The notes beneath the pieces were generated by a model. It was not told where the DNA came from. It did not search any database and worked only from the letters and a program-made list of their open reading frames with translations. A program made the translations under genes and the position numbers. Of a stretch of 11,683 bases of DNA, positions 10,300 to 11,683 are shown in pieces. The first letter of the stretch is position 1, and every line of letters starts with the position of its first letter. The DNA is taken from positions 1 through 11,683 of the forward strand of contig CAJUPX010000032.1 in assembly GCA_910588685.1 (NCBI GenBank), read 5' to 3'. Source of the stretch: an uncultured Christensenellaceae bacterium. Lineage in GTDB: Bacteria > Bacillota > Clostridia > Christensenellales > Borkfalkiaceae.

Positions 10300-11683
10300 A
10301 TGAAAGTAAGATTAACAGCGATAATTTTATCGGTTTTTATCATTGCCGCGGGTTTTGCCGCGTGCGGTACAATCAACGCAAACGAAAAGCACGTTCAGGA
10401 TTTGAATTACGAGGAAAGCACGGAGGAAATATCTAATCCCGACCAGGGATTTTACCGTCCTGTATATGTCAAAATCAATGAAAACGGTGCGATGTACAAT
10501 AATGACATAATAAATTCACAAACGCAGCTATATCATTTGCGTTGCGATATAAGCGCGTTTTCGGCGGCGGCAAATAACGCGGCAGACAAGCCGCTCACCG
10601 ATGACGCGTTGAAAGGATTGGACGCGTTGCTTTATTGCCTTAAAGAAAACGACAAAAATGCGATCGTGAGGTTTGCTTACGATCCCGGTTTTAACGGCAG
10701 CGCCAATAAGGAGCCGGCTCTCGAAGTAATGCTGGAGCACGTGGAAAGTGTTTGTTCTGTGCTCAACCGTTATGTGAATACGGTCACCGCTATTGAAACG
10801 GGACTTATAGGCCCCTGGGGCGAAATGCATACGAGTACGGCGGCAAATCCGGAGCATATAACACCGCTTATAAACACTTTTTTAACCGCCGCTTCCGAAA
10901 TACCCGTGTTGGTGCGGACGCCTGAAATGATATACAATTATATTAACGTATCCGGCGACAAGGTTGAAGAAATATCAATATCGCCCGACGAAAAGGCTTA
11001 CAGATTAGGCTTGTATAACGACGGATATCTGGGCTCCGAAAGTGATTTGGGTACTTACCGTAACAGAGAGCGCGATATAAATTTTTTAAGCGTGCAAAAC
11101 GCTCATTTGCCGTTCGGCGGCGAAGTTACCGTCCCCGACAGCACGCTTCACAATATTGAAAAGTGTCTGCCCGAAATGAATAAAATTCATTTAAGTTATC
11201 TGAATGTGGAGTGGGATAACAGAGTAATCAACAAGTGGAAAAACACCTTTTATACCGAAGCGTGCGGATTAGAAAAACAATATTACGGCAAAACCGCCTT
11301 TACTTACATACAGAACCGTTTGGGATACAGATTAGTATTGAAAAACTCGGTATTTACTTATTCGGCTTCGTCTGAAAAGCTGAACGTCCGCCTTACGCTG
11401 CAAAACGCGGGATTTGGAAATTTAAACAGAAACAAGCGGGCAAAACTGATATTTACCGACAGTACCGGCGCGGCGGCGTTTATTGCGGATCTTGGAGAAA
11501 TTGCCGTAAAGGATGAGCTCGAATTCAATGTGCAGCATAGTCTTGAAAGCGGAAAATACGACGTCTATCTGCGTATTTACGGAGAAGAGTTGCAAAGCAC
11601 GCCTCTGTACTGTGTGAAATTCGCAAACGACGGGTTGTGGAACGACGATCTCAAAGCCAATAAAATAGGCAGCTTTGAACGCA
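10300..11683 (+). CDS. DUF4874/DUF4832 domain lipoprotein, C-terminus beyond the window
   Basis: 461 residues are visible and the frame is open at the right edge, so the gene is incomplete here. It starts with a lipoprotein signal (hydrophobic 5-19, lipobox FAAC with Cys22). The N-terminal domain carries the DUF4874 marks NPDQGFYRP (46-54) and ETGLIGPWGEMHTS (166-179), in a region resembling a TIM-barrel hydrolase. The DUF4832 part follows with KIHLSYLN (295-302), the Trp-rich helix around VEWDNRVINKWKNTF, and YIQNRLGYRLVL (336-347). A beta-sandwich-like tail (about 350-440) comes after. The protein should sit on the outer face of the membrane. Related proteins occur in many gut bacteria and are suspected of acting on surface glycans, but I know of no assigned activity. 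The start is fixed by AAGGA and the signal peptide. GC is higher than in the genes immediately to the left. Confidence 0.88.
   Translation, partial: MKVRLTAIILSVFIIAAGFAACGTINANEKHVQDLNYEESTEEISNPDQGFYRPVYVKINENGAMYNNDIINSQTQLYHLRCDISAFSAAANNAADKPLTDDALKGLDALLYCLKENDKNAIVRFAYDPGFNGSANKEPALEVMLEHVESVCSVLNRYVNTVTAIETGLIGPWGEMHTSTAANPEHITPLINTFLTAASEIPVLVRTPEMIYNYINVSGDKVEEISISPDEKAYRLGLYNDGYLGSESDLGTYRNRERDINFLSVQNAHLPFGGEVTVPDSTLHNIEKCLPEMNKIHLSYLNVEWDNRVINKWKNTFYTEACGLEKQYYGKTAFTYIQNRLGYRLVLKNSVFTYSASSEKLNVRLTLQNAGFGNLNRNKRAKLIFTDSTGAAAFIADLGEIAVKDELEFNVQHSLESGKYDVYLRIYGEELQSTPLYCVKFANDGLWNDDLKANKIGSFER

Noticed and set aside
10127..10303. 58-residue plus-strand frame (MIFYGIF...) ending in an ATGA overlap with the lipoprotein start
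   Set aside because: It has no SD and no promoter of its own, and it runs through the hairpin at 10200-10224 and the lipoprotein promoter. The overlap looks accidental.
10528..10857. 109-residue minus-strand frame
   Set aside because: It lies inside the DUF4874/DUF4832 gene, whose motifs on the plus strand are clear.

Overview
The window reads as chromosome of a low-GC Gram-positive bacterium of the Clostridia (Bacillota). The reasons are a Veg-family protein, a SipL-like SPOCS/LysM protein, and ispE in the order veg - sipL - ispE known from clostridial genomes. AGGAG-type Shine-Dalgarno (SD) sequences, TTG/TATAAT-type promoters and lipoproteins with a lipobox cysteine also fit. An uncultured gut clostridial lineage is my guess; no rRNA or other taxonomic marker is present.

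Left part (83-7995, minus strand, ordinary chromosome). A compact operon runs from a promoter at 2956-2984 through ispE (isoprenoid precursor synthesis), an acidic coiled-coil protein with two membrane segments, and a NifS/IscS-type cysteine desulfurase, with a 7-nt gap and then a short overlap. Upstream lie the SipL-like gene, closed by a strong terminator, and veg. Further upstream are a double zinc-ribbon protein with a very acidic tail, and a 749-residue lipoprotein that also has a C-terminal membrane anchor. Each of these two has its own promoter and terminator.

Middle (7996-8990). Divergent promoters around a 9-bp inverted repeat separate the large lipoprotein gene from a small Pro/Ala-rich protein gene whose best start by SD position is an ACG. 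A 170-bp hairpin-rich spacer follows, then a minus-strand gene of unknown function whose promoter predicts a leaderless mRNA.

Right part (8990-11683, plus strand, accessory in character, visibly AT-rich up to about 10200). It holds two single-gene cassettes, each a small XRE-type DNA-binding protein followed by a similar terminator. Next comes a promoter whose predicted start coincides with the first base of a long, nested inverted repeat. That repeat is followed by an intrinsic terminator and then, at once, the SD and start of a 65-residue orphan protein. This is the layout of a riboswitch or attenuator leader and is the best candidate here for something undescribed. The window ends inside a DUF4874/DUF4832 lipoprotein gene.

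Other recurrent oddities are transcripts with no room for an SD (ispE and the gene at 8537-8902, with identical -10-to-ATG spacing) and a near-perfect palindrome at the veg start codon.
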